DNA of 64,000 bases from NCBI RefSeq assembly GCF_028830055.1, contig NZ_CP101655.1, forward strand, positions 1,680,880-1,744,879, read 5' to 3'. Shown in pieces: positions 61,525 through 64,000 of this stretch (the stretch's first letter is position 1; each line of letters begins with the position of its first letter). Both the position numbers and the translations under genes were made by a program. Source of the DNA: Pseudomonas serboccidentalis. Lineage in GTDB: Bacteria; Pseudomonadota; Gammaproteobacteria; Pseudomonadales; Pseudomonadaceae. Under the pieces are notes generated by a model. The model did not search any database. It was not told where the DNA came from and saw only the letters and a list, made by a program, of their open reading frames with translations.

Positions 61525-62868
61525 TCAGCGCAGCAGGTGAAAGCCCAGCCCGGCAAGGGCGCAAACGATCAACACTTCAATCACGCCGCGCTTGAAAATG
61601 AACAGCGCCAGCGCAGCCAGCAGCGCCAGCCCGATCGAAAACAGATCCGGGTGCCCGGCAAAACCGCTCGGCCAGAACACGTGATAAGCGAAGAAACACG
61701 CCAGGTTGAGAATCACCCCGACCACCGCCGCGGTGATCGCGGTCAGCGGTGCGGTGAACTTCAATTCATTGTGGGTCGATTCCACCAGCGGCCCGCCGGC
61801 GAGGATGAACAGAAACGAGGGCAGGAAGGTGAACCAGGTCACGAGTGTCGCCGCCAGTGCGCCGGCGGCGAACGCATGTTCCGCGCCGAACGCCGGTTGC
61901 ACGTAACCGCCGATGAAACCGACAAACGCCACCACCATGATCAGCGGACCGGGCGTGGTTTCGCCGAGGGCGAGGCCGTCGATCATCTGCGTTGGCGTCA
62001 GCCAGCCGTAATGCCCGACCGCGCCCTGATAGACATACGGCAACACCGCGTACGCCCCGCCAAAGGTCAGCAGCGCGGCTTTGGTGAAGAACCAGCCCAT
62101 TTGTGTGAACGTGCCGTCCCAGCCGAACAGCGCGATCAGCAGCCCCATCGGCAAACACCACAGCGCCGCGCCGACCAACAGCAAGCGCCACAGCTTCGGC
62201 AGGCTGAATCGCGCATGTTCAGGTGCCGGCGTGTCGTCATCGATCAACGCCGGGCCGAAAGATTTGGCGCTGCTGCGCTGGCCGCCATTGTTGAAGCGCT
62301 GCGGCGCCAGGCGCCCGCCGAAATAGCCGAGCAACGCCGCCCCGAGCACGATCAGCGGGAACGGCAGGTTGAAGGCAAAGATCGCCACGAATGACGCCCC
62401 GGCGATGGCCCACAGCCAACTGTTTTTCAGTGCCCGCGAGCCAATGCGATGAGCGGCGTGCAAGACAATCGCGGTCACCGCCGGTTTGATTCCGTAGAAG
62501 ATGCCGGCCACCACCGGCACGTCGCCGAACGCGATGTACACCCACGACAGCGCAATCAGGATGAACAGCGACGGCAGCACGAACAGCGCCCCGGCGATCA
62601 CCCCGCCCCAGGTGCGATGCAACAGCCAGCCAATGTAGGTCGCCAGTTGCTGGGCTTCGGGGCCGGGCAGCAACATGCAGTAATTGAGCGCATGGAGGAA
62701 ACGCCGCTCGGAGATCCAGCGCCGACGTTCGACCAGTTCCTGATGCATGATCGCGATCTGCCCGGCCGGGCCGCCGAAACCGATGCAGCCGAGCTTGAGC
62801 CAGAAGCGCCAGGCCTGGCGCAGCGTGACGGGATCGGGGCGGGGCAGGTTGTTGGGCGCTGTGCTCAA
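61525..62868 (-). CDS. chrA: Chromate efflux transporter
   Basis: 447 residues, two homologous halves of about six helices. First-half motif FGGPAGQIAIMHQELVERRRWI and MLLPGPEAQQLATYIGW; second-half FGGAYAVLPYVYQGAV and GLALGETTPGPLIMVVAFVGF. These are the CHR-family signatures; expels chromate from the cytoplasm. No chrB or other resistance gene adjacent. Confidence 0.93.
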   Translation of the reverse strand: MSTAPNNLPRPDPVTLRQAWRFWLKLGCIGFGGPAGQIAIMHQELVERRRWISERRFLHALNYCMLLPGPEAQQLATYIGWLLHRTWGGVIAGALFVLPSLFILIALSWVYIAFGDVPVVAGIFYGIKPAVTAIVLHAAHRIGSRALKNSWLWAIAGASFVAIFAFNLPFPLIVLGAALLGYFGGRLAPQRFNNGGQRSSAKSFGPALIDDDTPAPEHARFSLPKLWRLLLVGAALWCLPMGLLIALFGWDGTFTQMGWFFTKAALLTFGGAYAVLPYVYQGAVGHYGWLTPTQMIDGLALGETTPGPLIMVVAFVGFIGGYVQPAFGAEHAFAAGALAATLVTWFTFLPSFLFILAGGPLVESTHNELKFTAPLTAITAAVVGVILNLACFFAYHVFWPSGFAGHPDLFSIGLALLAALALFIFKRGVIEVLIVCALAGLGFHLLR

Positions 62869-62920
62869 ACGAGACTCCGGAATTTAATCCTGGCGGAGTT
62901 GCTATCTAATCAGAATTTCA

Positions 62921-63098
62921 ACCCTCACCCCAGCCCTCTCCCAGAGGGAGAGGGGGCCGACCGAGGTGTCTGGCGTTATCCATCGACCTGAAGATTGAGT
63001 CGATTATGGATTCAGAGCCAATCTTTCGATTCGGTGAATTTCTTCAATATCCCCCAATCAGTCCCCTCTCCCTCCGGGAGAGGGTTAGGGTGAGGGGC
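62921..63098. repeat. REP class E inverted pair
   Basis: ACCCTCACCCCAGCCCTCTC...AGAGGGAGAGGG (62921-62956) and CCCTCTCCCTCCGGGAGAGGGTTAGGGTGAGGG (63062-63098), inverted and about 105 bases apart, between chrA and moaE. Confidence 0.85.
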
Positions 63099-63107
63099 TC
63101 TTGATCT

Positions 63108-63569
63108 TCAGGCATGCGCCAGGCTCCAGCGCAGCGCCGCATCCTGATCACTCTTGCGCGCCTCGACCCAGTGTGCGCCTTGCGGCGTGCTCTCACGCTT
63201 CCAGAACGGCGCACGGGTCTTGAGCACATCCATGATGAAGGCGCAGGCTTCGAACGCCATGTGTCGGTGCTTGCTGCTGACGCCGACGAACACGATCGGC
63301 TCGCTGACAGACAGTGCACCGACCCGATGCACAATCTCCACCCCCAGCAGCGGCCAACGCTCGCGGGCCTCTCGGGCGATCTGTTCGAGAGCCTTTTCGG
63401 TCATGCCCGGATAGTGTTCGAGGAACAGCTCATTCACGCTTTGGCGGATGTTCAGATCGCGCACGTAGCCGATGAAATTCACCACTGCGCCGACCCGTGG
63501 ATTACGCGCATGCAAGTCGGCGGTCAACTGGCCGACATCGAAACTTTTATGCTGGACTCGTACCGTCAT
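63108..63569 (-). CDS. moaE: Molybdopterin synthase catalytic subunit
   Basis: 153 residues. GAVVNFIGYVRDLN, LEHYPGMTEKAL, IVHRVGALSVSEPIVFVGVSSKHRHMAFEAC and VLKTRAPFWKRE contain the family's conserved Arg, His and Lys active-site residues. Works with MoaD to insert sulphur into precursor Z, making molybdopterin for enzymes such as the paoABC product. Confidence 0.95.
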   Translation of the reverse strand: MTVRVQHKSFDVGQLTADLHARNPRVGAVVNFIGYVRDLNIRQSVNELFLEHYPGMTEKALEQIAREARERWPLLGVEIVHRVGALSVSEPIVFVGVSSKHRHMAFEACAFIMDVLKTRAPFWKRESTPQGAHWVEARKSDQDAALRWSLAHA

Positions 63570-63571
63570 GC

Positions 63572-63823
63572 TCAGCCCCCGGTGACCGGTGGAAAAAACG
63601 CGATCTCGTCGAAGTCTTCGATGGCTGCGCTCGGTTGGCACAGCTCCTGATTCAACGCACACATCAGGTTGCCGGCGCCGAGCACTTCGCGCCATTCCTC
63701 ACCACGGGCCATGAGCATCAGCCGCACGTCCTCGATGCTGGTCAGGTCGTTGCTCAGGGGGATTTTTTCGCCGCCCAGATTGAGGCGATCACGGTAGCTG
63801 GCGAAGTAGTTGATCAGGATCAT
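63572..63823 (-). CDS. moaD: Molybdopterin synthase sulphur carrier subunit
   Basis: 83 residues, ubiquitin-like fold, C-terminal Gly-Gly (PPVTGG) that becomes the thiocarboxylate. Overlaps the moaC stop by 4 bases and ends 2 bases before moaE. Confidence 0.95.
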   Translation of the reverse strand: MILINYFASYRDRLNLGGEKIPLSNDLTSIEDVRLMLMARGEEWREVLGAGNLMCALNQELCQPSAAIEDFDEIAFFPPVTGG

Positions 63824-64000
63824 TGCGCGTCCTCCCATTGAAAGTGTCCGGAGCGTCCGCCCTGTTTACTGAGCAGGCGGATGTCGCCGATGACCATCGC
63901 CCGGTCCACCGCTTTGCACATGTCGTAAATGGTCAGCGCCGCGACGCTGGCGGCGGTCAGCGCTTCGAGTTCGACCCCGGTCTGGCCGGTGAGGCGGCAG
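63820..64000 (-). CDS. moaC: Cyclic pyranopterin monophosphate synthase, C-terminal part
   Basis: About 59 C-terminal codons are present; the N-terminus lies beyond the window. [31 protein letters not shown] ... [12 protein letters not shown] is the unmistakable MoaC end, including the conserved Asp-Met-x-Lys. First of the moaC-moaD-moaE unit. Confidence 0.95.
   Translation of the reverse strand, partial: CRLTGQTGVELEALTAASVAALTIYDMCKAVDRAMVIGDIRLLSKQGGRSGHFQWEDAQ

Overview
The window looks like a chromosomal segment of a Pseudomonas of the fluorescens group. The evidence is high GC coding sequence with strong third-position bias, many palindromic repeats of the fluorescent-pseudomonad REP/BIME type between genes, a membrane-type malate:quinone oxidoreductase, complete pot/puu polyamine genes, and short Pseudomonas-style hypothetical genes. 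I saw no rRNA, tRNA, CRISPR array, intact insertion sequence or prophage.

Layout. 1-1524: an ABC-type AAA ATPase gene overlapping the start of a second gene with a nuclease-like motif, a candidate two-gene defence locus cut by the window edge. 1686-12000: ordinary scattered genes (NTF2-like proteins, mqo, a 27-residue membrane peptide, a TPR/winged-helix regulator, a beta-propeller, a CAP-domain protein, an alpha/beta hydrolase, a Tat-exported aldo/keto reductase, a LysR regulator). 12019-17819: periplasmic molybdenum aldehyde oxidoreductase (paoABC-like) and a lactate-type permease. 18063-19404: a small lipoprotein, a hypothetical protein and a GST-like protein.

19767-30424 is the most unusual part: a lower-GC island with phzF, then luxR / rsaM-like / luxI, then at least seven tightly packed co-directional genes: a membrane di-iron hydroxylase, an unrecognised 391-residue protein, a membrane desaturase, a 2-oxoglutarate/Fe(II) oxygenase, a penicillin/AHL-acylase-type Ntn hydrolase, a possible GNAT-like protein and a small membrane protein. 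No NRPS, PKS or other known scaffold enzyme is present. I read it as a quorum-sensing-linked biosynthetic cluster for an unknown, probably lipid-derived, small molecule.

30476-44023: a lipoprotein, DUF1428, thpR, then polyamine uptake (potF/I/H/G) and the gamma-glutamyl putrescine pathway (puuD, puuA, puuC, puuB, puuR). A second puuA/puuB-like pair with a DeoR regulator lies at 57245-60996. 44243-47577 is a low-GC accessory patch: a decayed partial copy of puuR, small unknown genes, and an hcp gene overlapping a DUF4225-type gene (candidate type VI secretion cargo). 47633-47708 holds a predicted three-way-junction RNA. 48172-56782: a Cys-rich tandem-repeat secreted protein, a single-domain SpoT-like HD hydrolase, an AbrB-type membrane protein, a Gly/Ala-rich hydrophobic protein, a tripartite efflux operon and an unknown two-gene pair. 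61525-64000: chrA and the end of moaC-moaD-moaE.

All assignments come from reading the sequence; no database search was possible. Starts were chosen from Shine-Dalgarno spacing and family alignment where these could be judged.
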